A stretch of DNA of 64,000 nucleotides from JAICUF01 sp038250675 (GTDB lineage Bacteria; Gemmatimonadota; Gemmatimonadetes; Gemmatimonadales; GWC2-71-9), in contig JBBSCB010000002.1 in NCBI GenBank assembly GCA_038250675.1, positions 1 to 64,000 of the forward strand. The letters are read 5' to 3'. The position numbers and the translations under genes were made by a program. Numbering within the stretch: position 1 is the first letter of the stretch; each line of letters opens with the position of its first letter. The notes under the pieces were generated by a model. The model saw only the letters and a list, made by a program, of their open reading frames with translations, was not told the origin of the DNA and ran no database searches. Positions 35,343-44,100 of the stretch are shown one piece after another.

Positions 35343-36551
35343 CTACTGCACCGCGTTCATCATGTCGAAGATCGGCAGGTACATCGCCACCACCATGCCG
35401 CCGACGATCACGCCGAGGACCACGATCATCACCGGCTCCATGAGGGACAGAAGCGCGCCCACGGCGACGTCCACTTCCTCGTCGTAGAAGTCGGCGATCT
35501 TGGTCAGCATCTCGTCGAGGCCGCCGGTCTGCTCGCCAACCGCGATCATCGAGATGACCATGGGCGGGAAGACCTTGGACTTGTCGAGCGGCGCCGCGAT
35601 CGTTTCACCGCCGGCGATCGACTGCCGCGATTCCATGACCGCGTCGTGAATGACGCGGTTGCCCGACGTCTTGGCTGTGATCTCCAGGCCGTCGAGGATG
35701 GAGACGCCGGAGCTGATCAGCGTGCCGAGCGTGCGGGTGAAGCGGGAGACGGCCGACTTCCGGAGCATGTCGCCCAGGACCGGCGCCTTCAGCATCATGC
35801 TGTCCACGTTCTTCCGTCCCACCGGCGTCGCGGCGTACTTCCGGAACGCAAAGACCGCCGCGCCCAGCGCCAGCAGGATGGCCCACCAGAAGCCGATCAG
35901 GATATGCGAGGCGCCGATCACGACGCGGGTCGGCAGCGGCAGCTCCATGTTGACCGACGCGAACATCGCCTGGAAGGTCGGGATGACGAAGATCAGCAGC
36001 ACCGTGATGGCGATGCCGGCGACGCTCATGATGACCGCGGGATAGACCATGGCGCTCTTCACCTTGCGCACCAGCGCGTCGTTCTTCTCGAGGAACGTCG
36101 CGAGGCGCAGCAGGATGGTGTCGAGAATACCGCCGGCCTCGCCGGCCGCCACCATGTTCACGTAGAGCTGGGTGAACGCCTTGGGGTGCTTCTGGAAGGC
36201 ATCCGCCAGCGTGTTGCCGCTTTCCACGTCGTAGACCACCGCGCGGGTCACGTCCTGCAGCGACTTGTTCTCGGTCTGCTGCGCCAGGATGGTGAGCGAC
36301 TGCACCAGCGGCAGGCCGGCGTTGATCATCGTGGCGAACTGCCGGGTGAAGATGACGATGTCGCGCGTCTTGATGCGCGGCCCGCCCCCGAAGCTCAGCT
36401 TGATCGCCTTGGGCGCCTCCCGCACGTTCACCAGGATCATGCGGTTCTTGCGCAGGTATGCGCTGACCTCGTCCTTCGAGGCCACGTCCATCTGGCCCTT
36501 CTGGATCTGTCCGGTCGACGCGTTGCGCGCGGTGTACTCGAAGACTGGCAT
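35343..36551 (-). CDS. pilC: Type IV pilus inner-membrane platform protein
   Basis: A 402-residue GspF/PilC protein that anchors the assembly motor. N-terminal MPVFEYTARNASTG, a first cytosolic domain (TRQFATMINAGLPLVQSL), a membrane segment near 170-190, a second cytosolic repeat (FTRTLGTLISSGVSILDGLEI), GEQTGGLDEML, and a C-terminal membrane helix. It lies 42 bp after pilT. With PilB, PilT and ComEA this points to functional type IV pili, twitching and/or DNA uptake. No pilin gene is present in the window. Confidence 0.94.
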   Translation of the reverse strand: MPVFEYTARNASTGQIQKGQMDVASKDEVSAYLRKNRMILVNVREAPKAIKLSFGGGPRIKTRDIVIFTRQFATMINAGLPLVQSLTILAQQTENKSLQDVTRAVVYDVESGNTLADAFQKHPKAFTQLYVNMVAAGEAGGILDTILLRLATFLEKNDALVRKVKSAMVYPAVIMSVAGIAITVLLIFVIPTFQAMFASVNMELPLPTRVVIGASHILIGFWWAILLALGAAVFAFRKYAATPVGRKNVDSMMLKAPVLGDMLRKSAVSRFTRTLGTLISSGVSILDGLEITAKTSGNRVIHDAVMESRQSIAGGETIAAPLDKSKVFPPMVISMIAVGEQTGGLDEMLTKIADFYDEEVDVAVGALLSLMEPVMIVVLGVIVGGMVVAMYLPIFDMMNAVQ

Positions 36552-36593
36552 CAGTGTGCTCCTGTGGAGTTCGGCGGAACGTCCGCCTTCCGC

Positions 36594-37733
36594 CTACCGC
36601 CTGCCGCCCGCCATGGCCGTCCGGCCGCTGCCGTTCTTGTCCGCGCCAACGCCCTCGTCGTCCAGCGGGCGCTCCCCGATCATCCGGAGGAACTCGTTGG
36701 GGTCGGAGGACACGCGCAGGCACTCTTCCCGGGTGACTTCCCGGCTGGTGTACAGCTGGTACAGCGAGTCGTTCATCGTCTGCATGCCGAACTTCTTGCC
36801 CGACTGCATCGAGGAATAGATCTGGTGAATCTTGTCGTCGCGGATGAGCGCACGGATCGCCGGCGTGGCGATCATGATCTCCGACGCCATGCAGCGCCCC
36901 CGGCCGCGGGCGTTCTGCAGCAGCGTCTGGGTCAGCACCCCCTCGAGCACGAACGCCAGCTGCGCCCGCACCTGGGCCTGCTGGTTGGCCGGAAAGACGT
37001 CGATGATGCGGTTGATCGATTCCGCCGCCGAGTTGGTGTGCAGCGTGGCCAGCGCCAGGTGGCCGGTCTCCGCGATCGTCAGCGCCGCGGAAATCGTGTC
37101 CAGATCCCGCATCTCGCCCACGAGAATCACGTCGGGATCCTCGCGGAGGGCATACTTGAGTGCGCTCTGGAAGCTCTTGGTGTCGGTGCCCACCTCGCGC
37201 TGGTTGACGATGCACGAGTGGTGGCGGTGGATGAACTCGATCGGGTCCTCCACCGTGATGATATGCCCCTTGCGCTCCTTGTTGATCTTGTCGATGATGG
37301 CGGCCAGCGTCGTGGACTTGCCGGAGCCGGTCGGGCCGGTCACCAGGATCAGCCCGCGGGGCCGCTCAGCGAGCTTCGAGACCACCGGCGGCAGGCCGAG
37401 GTCCTGGAAGGTTCGCACATTGAACGGAATCATGCGGATTACCATGGCCACGCAGCCGCGCTGCTTGAAGCAGTTGCCGCGGAACCGGGCCAGATTCTGG
37501 ATGCCGAAGCTGAAGTCCAGCTCGTCTTCGGTCTCGAACCGCTTCTTCTGGTTCTCGGTCAGGACCGAGTACGCCAGCTGGAGCGTATCCTTGGGCGTGA
37601 GGAGCTCGGGGACGGAGCTGTTGGTGATGTCGCCGTCCACGCGAAGCTTGGGACGCTCGCCCGCGGTGATGTGCAGGTCGGACGCCTCCTTTTCGATCAT
37701 CTCCTCGAGCAGGGCCCGCAGGTTGAAGCTCAT
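36594..37733 (-). CDS. pilT: Type IV pilus retraction ATPase
   Basis: A 379-residue hexameric motor that depolymerises pili. Walker A GPTGSGKST, Asp box and Walker B LREDPDVILVGEMRD, His box HLALATLHTNSAAE, and the PilT-specific C-terminal motif AIRALIRDDKIHQIYS (AIRNLIRE in the type enzyme) identify it as PilT rather than PilB. The ATG overlaps the pilB stop by 4 nt. The C-terminal tail after residue 345 is less conserved. Confidence 0.95.
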   Translation of the reverse strand: MSFNLRALLEEMIEKEASDLHITAGERPKLRVDGDITNSSVPELLTPKDTLQLAYSVLTENQKKRFETEDELDFSFGIQNLARFRGNCFKQRGCVAMVIRMIPFNVRTFQDLGLPPVVSKLAERPRGLILVTGPTGSGKSTTLAAIIDKINKERKGHIITVEDPIEFIHRHHSCIVNQREVGTDTKSFQSALKYALREDPDVILVGEMRDLDTISAALTIAETGHLALATLHTNSAAESINRIIDVFPANQQAQVRAQLAFVLEGVLTQTLLQNARGRGRCMASEIMIATPAIRALIRDDKIHQIYSSMQSGKKFGMQTMNDSLYQLYTSREVTREECLRVSSDPNEFLRMIGERPLDDEGVGADKNGSGRTAMAGGRR

Positions 37734-39457
37734 TCGGCCGTCTCCTTCACGACTTCCTCGAGGGTGGTGACGCCCTTTTTGATCTTCACGAGCCCGTCCA
37801 TCCGGAGGGTCAGCATCCCCTCGGCCACGGCCTGGTCGCGAAGCTCAGCAACGGACGCGCCACGCAGGATCATCCGGCGCAGCTCGGGTGACATCGACAT
37901 GACCTCATACAGCCCCGCGCGACCCTTGTAGCCGAGTCCGCCGCAGGTATCACACCCCTTGCCCTTCATGAACGGGATCTGGCGCATGGACTCAAGATCC
38001 GTGCCCAGGGAGACGAGTTCCTCCTCCGTGTACCGGGCGGGGGCCTTGCAATCCTTGCAGACCCGCCGGACCAGCCGCTGGGCCACCACGAGGTTGACGG
38101 CGCTGGCCACGTTGAAGGCCTCGATGCCCATGTCGATCATACGGGTGATCGTGCTGGGCGCGTCGTTCGTGTGCAGCGTCGAGAGGACCAGGTGGCCGGT
38201 GAGCGCGGCCTTGATGGCGATGCCGCCGGTTTCCAGGTCCCGGATTTCGCCGACCATGATGATGTTGGGGTCCTGCCGCAGGAACGCCTTCAGGGCGGCG
38301 GCAAACGTCATCCCGATCTCGTTTCGCACCAGCACCTGGTTGATGCCCATCAGGTTGTACTCGACCGGGTCCTCGGCCGTCATGATGTTGACCCCGATCT
38401 TGTTGATCTGCGACAGGGCCGAGTAGAGCGTGGTGGTCTTGCCCGAGCCAGTCGGCCCGGTGACGAGCACCATGCCATACGGATTGAGAATCGCCTTCAT
38501 CAGGTCGGCTTCCGCCTTGGGCTCGAAGCCGAACTTCTGGAGGTCGAGCGTCAGGTTGCCCTTGTCCAGAATACGGAGCACGATCTTCTCACCAAACAGC
38601 ACCGGCAGCGTGGACACGCGGAAGTCAATCACGCGATTGCCCATCTTGAGCTTGAGGCGGCCGTCCTGCGGCACCCGGCGCTCGGCGATGTTGAGCTGCG
38701 AGAGGATCTTGATGCGCGAGGTCAGCGCCGCCTTCATCTTCATCGGCGGCTTCATGATCTCGATCAACGCGCCGTCGATGCGATAGCGGATCCGGATCTC
38801 ATGCTCGAACGGCTCGATGTGGATGTCGCTGGCGCCGCGACGCACCGCGTCGGTGAGCACGCCGTTGATCAGCTTCACCACCGGCGCATCGTCGATCTGC
38901 GCCTGGCTCGCGGCCTCGTCCTCCTGCTCCTCGAGGATCTCGACGTCCTCGTCGCCCATCGCCTCCATGTCGCGGAGGATGTTGGTGAGCTGCTGCTGCT
39001 CGGCGGCACCGGTGTCGTAGTGCTTTTCGATCAGCGCGCGGAGCGTGTATTCCCCGGCGATGACCGGGAAGAGATCGTAGCGGGTGATGAACTTGAGGTC
39101 CTCCAGCAGGCCGATGTCGGTGGGATCGGCCATGGCGACGGTGAGCGTGCGGCCTTCGCGCTTGAGCGGGAGGACGACGTTCTTTATGGCCATGTCGGAG
39201 GGAATCAGCTTGACGATCTTGGGATCGACCTCGAAGCGCGAGAGGTCCACCGCCGGCATCCGGTACTGGCGGGCCAGCACCTTGGTGATATCCAGCTCCT
39301 GCACCAGGCCCATCTTGACGAGCAGGTAGCCCAGGCGATGCTTGGTGGTCTTCTGCTCGGCGAGCGCCTGTGCCAGCTGCTCGCGCGTCAGGAGACCCTC
39401 CTGCAGGAGGACCTGGCCCAGCCGGTCGCCTGTTGCCGCTGCCGCAACTGTCGTCAT
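37730..39457 (-). CDS. pilB: Type IV pilus assembly ATPase
   Basis: A 575-residue extension motor. The N-terminal MshEN/T2SSE-N domain (about 10-155, LGQVLLQEGLLTREQLAQAL) in some relatives binds c-di-GMP. Walker A GPTGSGKTT, Walker B LRQDPNIIMVGEIRD, HLVLSTLHTND, and a zinc-binding tetra-cysteine (CKDC and CDTCGG) follow. It is 76 bp downstream of comEA and coupled to pilT. A possible sigma-54 promoter lies in the gap. Confidence 0.96.
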   Translation of the reverse strand: MTTVAAAATGDRLGQVLLQEGLLTREQLAQALAEQKTTKHRLGYLLVKMGLVQELDITKVLARQYRMPAVDLSRFEVDPKIVKLIPSDMAIKNVVLPLKREGRTLTVAMADPTDIGLLEDLKFITRYDLFPVIAGEYTLRALIEKHYDTGAAEQQQLTNILRDMEAMGDEDVEILEEQEDEAASQAQIDDAPVVKLINGVLTDAVRRGASDIHIEPFEHEIRIRYRIDGALIEIMKPPMKMKAALTSRIKILSQLNIAERRVPQDGRLKLKMGNRVIDFRVSTLPVLFGEKIVLRILDKGNLTLDLQKFGFEPKAEADLMKAILNPYGMVLVTGPTGSGKTTTLYSALSQINKIGVNIMTAEDPVEYNLMGINQVLVRNEIGMTFAAALKAFLRQDPNIIMVGEIRDLETGGIAIKAALTGHLVLSTLHTNDAPSTITRMIDMGIEAFNVASAVNLVVAQRLVRRVCKDCKAPARYTEEELVSLGTDLESMRQIPFMKGKGCDTCGGLGYKGRAGLYEVMSMSPELRRMILRGASVAELRDQAVAEGMLTLRMDGLVKIKKGVTTLEEVVKETAE

Positions 39458-39504
39458 GAGCTCGTGGGTTTGGACGTAGAATGAGGCCGATTGGGGCCTC
39501 GCAA

Positions 39505-39520
39505 AGCTAGAATCGGGCCA
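39505..39520 (-). promoter_or_regulatory. Candidate sigma-54 promoter before pilB
   Basis: Minus strand 39520-39505 reads TGGCCCGATTCTAGCT. Against the consensus TGGCACGNNNNTTGCW it keeps GG-N10-GC and differs at two positions. It lies 48 bp before the pilB ATG. A PilR-like sigma-54 activator is encoded in the same window. No activator-binding site was identified. Confidence 0.4.
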
Positions 39521-39533
39521 GCGGGCGCAAGCT

Positions 39534-40178
39534 TTAGCGCACGACCGCCAGATTCTGCAGCCGGCTCAGGAGGGCGGGCCCGATGCCCGGCACCCGGCCC
39601 AGCTCCCGTACCGAGCCAAACCCGCCCACGCTATCTCTAAATCTGACAATCCGTTGCGCCTTGGCCGGCCCGATGCCGGGGAGGGACTGAAGCTGGGCCG
39701 TGGTTGCGGTATTGAGGTCCAGTGGGCCCGCCGAGACGCCGCCCGCGCCCACCGGCGCCGCCCCGGCGGACCGCGGGCCGGAAGCGCGGGCGGCTCCGGT
39801 AAAGCGCAGGTGGGGGCCCAGTGATGCCAGAAGGGCCGGACCCACCCCGGGCACCGAATCGAGCCCCGCGAGGCCGCCAAAGGGGCCGTGGGCTTCGCGG
39901 TATGCCACGATGGCCCGAGCCAGCCCGGGGCCAACCCGGGGCAGCCGGGCCAGTTCGGCGGCCGGGGCCCGGTTGGCGTCGATCGCCTCGCCGGCTGCCA
40001 GAGGCCGGGCAAGGTGCACTGCGCTGTCGCGGTGCGCCAAGGGGGCACCCGGTCTGGAATCGGCCAGTATCTCGACAGCGCCCGGCGCCCCCCCGGGCCG
40101 GAGGAGGAGATAGCGGACCCCCTGCCCGGCCGTGGCCAGGGCCAGCAGCAGGAGAATCGCGCGGTGCTCGGCTGACAT
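39534..40178 (-). CDS. ComEA-like protein with two helix-hairpin-helix units
   Basis: A 214-residue membrane-anchored DNA-binding protein. One hydrophobic segment (about 6-22) is followed by a linker and two copies of the ComEA-type HhH pair: AIDANRAPAAELARLPRVG through VPGVGPALLASLGPHL, and PLDLNTATTAQLQSLPGIG through VPGIGPALLSRLQNLA. Classical ComEA carries one such unit at the C-terminus. It likely binds incoming DNA in the periplasm during transformation, with the pil motors downstream. The ATG at 40178 has only a weak ribosome-binding site; 73 bp separate it from the upstream cyclase gene. Confidence 0.8.
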   Translation of the reverse strand: MSAEHRAILLLLALATAGQGVRYLLLRPGGAPGAVEILADSRPGAPLAHRDSAVHLARPLAAGEAIDANRAPAAELARLPRVGPGLARAIVAYREAHGPFGGLAGLDSVPGVGPALLASLGPHLRFTGAARASGPRSAGAAPVGAGGVSAGPLDLNTATTAQLQSLPGIGPAKAQRIVRFRDSVGGFGSVRELGRVPGIGPALLSRLQNLAVVR

Positions 40179-40251
40179 GGAGCGGATACTACCGGTGGGG
40201 GTGCCGCGCGGCGGATCCAATCCGCGCCGCGTGGTACGGAAAGCCGGGCGG

Positions 40252-41172
40252 CTAGTGGCCGGCTTCCCGTATCAGCGCCATGGCCACGTCACCAACCGCG
40301 GCGAGACTCCGGGCGCTGACCTTGTCGATGGTGTCGTCCCTGGTATGCCAGTAGGAATTGGACGGGCCGTAACTGAAGTCCACCAGGTCAACCGCGCGGA
40401 GCCCCGCCTTCTGCAGCTCCACGTGATCGTCGGTGAGCGCTTCGCCGTCGGCGTCCACAAAGACGTCGGCGTGCCCGGTGCGTCGCGCGGTCTTCCAGAT
40501 GTTGGCCATCACGTCCGGCGCCGCGATGACCGAGTTGGGCTCACGGGGGATCCGGAGATCCCGATCGCCCACCATGTCGAAGAGCACGGCGTAGTCCGGC
40601 CTGGCCCCCGGCGCCTGGTGACCGGCGTAGTAGCGGCTGCCGATCAGCACATCGTTGGGCTCCTTGTAGAAATCGGCGAAGTCCTCGCCGTCCACGAAGA
40701 GCAGATCCACGCCGATCCCGGGCGGGGTCTTGCGCAGCGCGTCGGCCACACCGAGCAGGACGGCCACGCCCGAGGCGCCGTCGTTGGCGCCGGGCACCGG
40801 CGCGGCGCGATCCTGGGACCCGGGGCCGTCCGAATACGGCCGGGTGTCCCAGTGCGCCAGATAGAGCACGCGCTCGGCGGCCGCCGGCCGGAACCGCGCG
40901 ATGAAGTTGGTGAGCGCCAGCGTATCGCCTTTGGCGGTGACATGGTTCCATCGCTGCACGATCAGCGTGTCCGCCCGGACGCGCAGCATGCTGTCGAGCC
41001 ACGTGGCCTCCTGCCGGTGACCGTCGGTCCCCGGTATCCGCGGGCCAAAGCCGACCTGCGCCTCGATGTACTGGAAGGCGCGGGCGCCGTCGAACTCGCG
41101 CGGCGGCGCGGCGGGGGCGTCCCGGCATGCGGCCAGGAGCGAGACCAGGGCGATCAGCTTGACCGACGACAT
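40252..41172 (-). CDS. Glutaminyl-peptide cyclotransferase, lipoprotein
   Basis: A 306-residue M28-fold lipoprotein (lipobox LAAC, Cys16) of the glutaminyl cyclase type. HWDTRPYSD (107-115), GANDGASGVAVLL with a metal Asp (131), DGEDF followed by EPNDVLIGSRYYA (161-183), and the late YWHTRDDTIDKVS resemble Bacteroidota and animal QCs more than ordinary aminopeptidases. QC converts N-terminal Gln to pyroglutamate after signal-peptide removal. It starts 27 bp after the sprA stop with AAAGGA before the ATG, so it is almost surely co-transcribed with the translocon gene. Alternative: another M28 peptidase. Confidence 0.82.
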   Translation of the reverse strand: MSSVKLIALVSLLAACRDAPAAPPREFDGARAFQYIEAQVGFGPRIPGTDGHRQEATWLDSMLRVRADTLIVQRWNHVTAKGDTLALTNFIARFRPAAAERVLYLAHWDTRPYSDGPGSQDRAAPVPGANDGASGVAVLLGVADALRKTPPGIGVDLLFVDGEDFADFYKEPNDVLIGSRYYAGHQAPGARPDYAVLFDMVGDRDLRIPREPNSVIAAPDVMANIWKTARRTGHADVFVDADGEALTDDHVELQKAGLRAVDLVDFSYGPSNSYWHTRDDTIDKVSARSLAAVGDVAMALIREAGH

Positions 41173-41199
41173 GCGGAGTCCTTTGGACCGGGGGCGGGG

Positions 41200-44100
41200 C
41201 TAGCGGTAATCACCCGCAAAGAGCGACAGGGAAAAGGTAACCAGCAGGTACAGGTTGGCGGTCTTGCGGTCGAGCGCACGGAAATCGTTCACCTCGTAGC
41301 CCATCTCGACACTGCCGGTGAGGGTCCGGAGGACATCGGTCCGGAGCGAGCCGCGAATCGCCTGATTGCGGGTGTCGCCGGTGACCTGACAGATCGAGTC
41401 TCCCTCCCGCTGGATGCAGCTCGAATTCGTGTTGCGGGTGATCGTCAGCTGCGACTGGACCTGCTTGCGGGCCCGGCTGATCGAGGCCGGCAGGCGGAAG
41501 CCGTAGCTGAACTGACCGAGCACGTTGCTCTGATCCACGATGGTGCTGCTACCATTGTTCGCCTGTTCCTGGCTCAGCGAGGAGAGGCGAAAGGTGAGCT
41601 GCATGCCGTTGCGGAGGCTCAGCTGCGCGTCCGGCGCAAAGCTGCTCGAGTTGACGTCGCTCACGACGGCGGGTTCACTGGCCTGGCCCGGCTGCGTAGA
41701 CGTTCCCGATCGCTTGCGGAATGCGGTGCTGAGTGCCAGCAGCGTGAAGGGGCCGCCGCGAAAGGTTCGGGTCCACCGGAGACTGCCCGACGGCCAGTCG
41801 CGCTGGACGTTGGTGGTGCGCACCTGCTGGTCTCCCGTGAACTGGTAGTACGCCGCGTCGGTCAGGCTGTACTGCAGCGAGAAGCTCAGTCCGAACGGCA
41901 GGTCGGCGCCCGAATTCAGGACCCGCGTGTGCACGTCCGACGCGCTGATGGCGGGTGCCCCCTGTCGCGAGAGGAAATTGTCGAGGCCGCCGAGCGCCAG
42001 CTGATAGCCCAGCGTCGGCTCGAACACGGCCAGGTCGAAGGTGGAGCCGCGGGTGGTGCGCGCGCTGAGATCGATCGGCCGCATGCGCACGATGCCCCGG
42101 GCGATCCGGCTGCTGTCGCCGAGCAGCACGCGCAGCAGCGCCGGCAGACTGGCCGAGGCACCGAGCTCGCGGGACTGCGAATTATTGAGCGTCTGCGGCA
42201 GGATGAACGCGCCGATCGTGTCGCCATCCACGCGGACCAGCGGCCGGCTGGTGAGGCTGCGTGAGAGCACGAATCCGCCATTCATCGTGTAGCGGGGCTG
42301 GATCCAGCTCGAGACGCGGGGCGTGAGCTGGAGCGACGTGACGAGATTGCGGTCGCGCTCCACACCCGCGTCGATGCCCAGAATCGCCCGGCGGGAGAGT
42401 CCGGCAAGCCGGCCCAGGGGTGTCGAATCGGAGTAATGGCGCAGATCGCGGGTACTGGACAGGTCGCCGTTGAGTGTCAGCATCCCGAGCGGCTGCCAGG
42501 TGAGCCCGGCGCTGTTGCGCCAGAGCTGGGAGAGCGAGGTGGTCGGCGTGAGCAGCGTGTCGGCATCGCGAAACACCGGCACGAGGTAGGTCGTCGAGCT
42601 GGCGCGGTCATGGGAGAGCCCCGAGGCGAGCCGGATACTGGTCGGCGTGAGGCTGACCGTCGGGTTGCGGAGGGCGCGGCCGATTTCACTTTGCCGGAGC
42701 CATTCCGGCAGACTGTTGACCAGTCCGGCGATCGGCAGCCGCGGACCCCGGCGCTGCAACTGGAGATTGTAGTTGGCGTTGAAGGCGGAGTTGGCCGCGT
42801 CCGCGTCGCTCAACTCGGTCCGCGTGTGGCCCCGCGTGACGGCGGCGGCGAGGGTGAGCGGGTCCAGAAATCCCTTGGCCAGCCAGGTTGTGCCCCGGCG
42901 GCTCCGCCGGATCTGCATCGTATAGTTGGTGGTCCACCCGTCAGGCCGACGGAGGCCCGCGAGGTCGGCGCCGCGCAGGTCCGTTCCCGTGAGCAGCTCG
43001 GGATCGACCCGGCTCCGCGTCACGCTCATCGTCACCGGAATGGCCAGCCCCAGCGACGTGGGAAGAAAGCGATCGAGTCGCCATGTGCTGCTCACGGCAA
43101 TGCTGTTGGTGGTTAAATACGATGGGGTCTGGCCGATCTGGCGGAACTGGCCGTCCTGCCGGATGTAGGCCAGGGCGACGTCGCCGACGTCGGATGCGGT
43201 GAGACGGGCGTCCAGCGCGATCGCCTTCCCGGTCTGTGACACGGGGCTCGCCAGCCGGATGTCGTCGATCCACAGCTCCGCCTCGGGGAGCGGCCCGTGA
43301 TCGGCCACCCGGTAGATCCCGCCCGCCACTTCCTGGATCGCCGCGAGATTCGGCGGGTTCACGCCCGGATTGGCGACGTGGACGACGTATCCGTTCTCGC
43401 ACGCGACGTAGGCCTGCGTGTCGGTGCTGCCGCATTCCGTCGCGCCCGACGGCGGGAGGCCCTGCAAATACTGACTCTCGATCTGCGCCCGGAGCCGCCG
43501 CCAGACCGAGAGGTCCACGACGAACTCGGGCTCCCAGTCGGTCGTCCTGGCCGGCGCATGGTAGAGATAGAAGTTGTTGACGTCACTCCCCAGCTTGATG
43601 AAGGCGTGAAGATCGCCCGCCTCCCAGCCAGCGCCGCGCCCGCGCATCCAGACGCGGAGCTCGCTGTAGTTGAGGAGATTCTGCGGGCCGCTCTGGAAGC
43701 GCAGGTAGGCCTCGGCGCGCTCGCCGACCCGGAGGTCGCGCCCGATGACGCGGAGCGACTTCTCGTTGATCTGCTGGCCCAGGGCCTGCTGGCCGACGTC
43801 CTTGCGGTCGGTCGCACTCAGCACGCCGGGTGGCGACACGTAGCCCAGGTCGCCCTTGTTCTCGGTCGAGATGATGGACGTGAGCACCTCGCCGTGCGCC
43901 TCACCGACCGAGCCGCTCAGTCCGGCGACCGGCTGGTCGGTGCGCCGGACCCAGGGCGCGCCGACAAACCGCATGCGGGCAAAGGCAAAGCGCCCCACCA
44001 CATCGGGCTGGCCGTTGTCGTTGGGCGCCACGACCGTGATGCGCAGCGACTTGATCAGCCGGATGTTGGGGGTGCCGATCGCGCGCGCATTGGTGATGGC

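Noticed and set aside
35172..37931. 919-codon plus-strand open frame opposite pilC and pilT
   Set aside because: Made almost entirely of His, Asp, Arg and Glu strings, a mirror artefact of the conserved pil genes.
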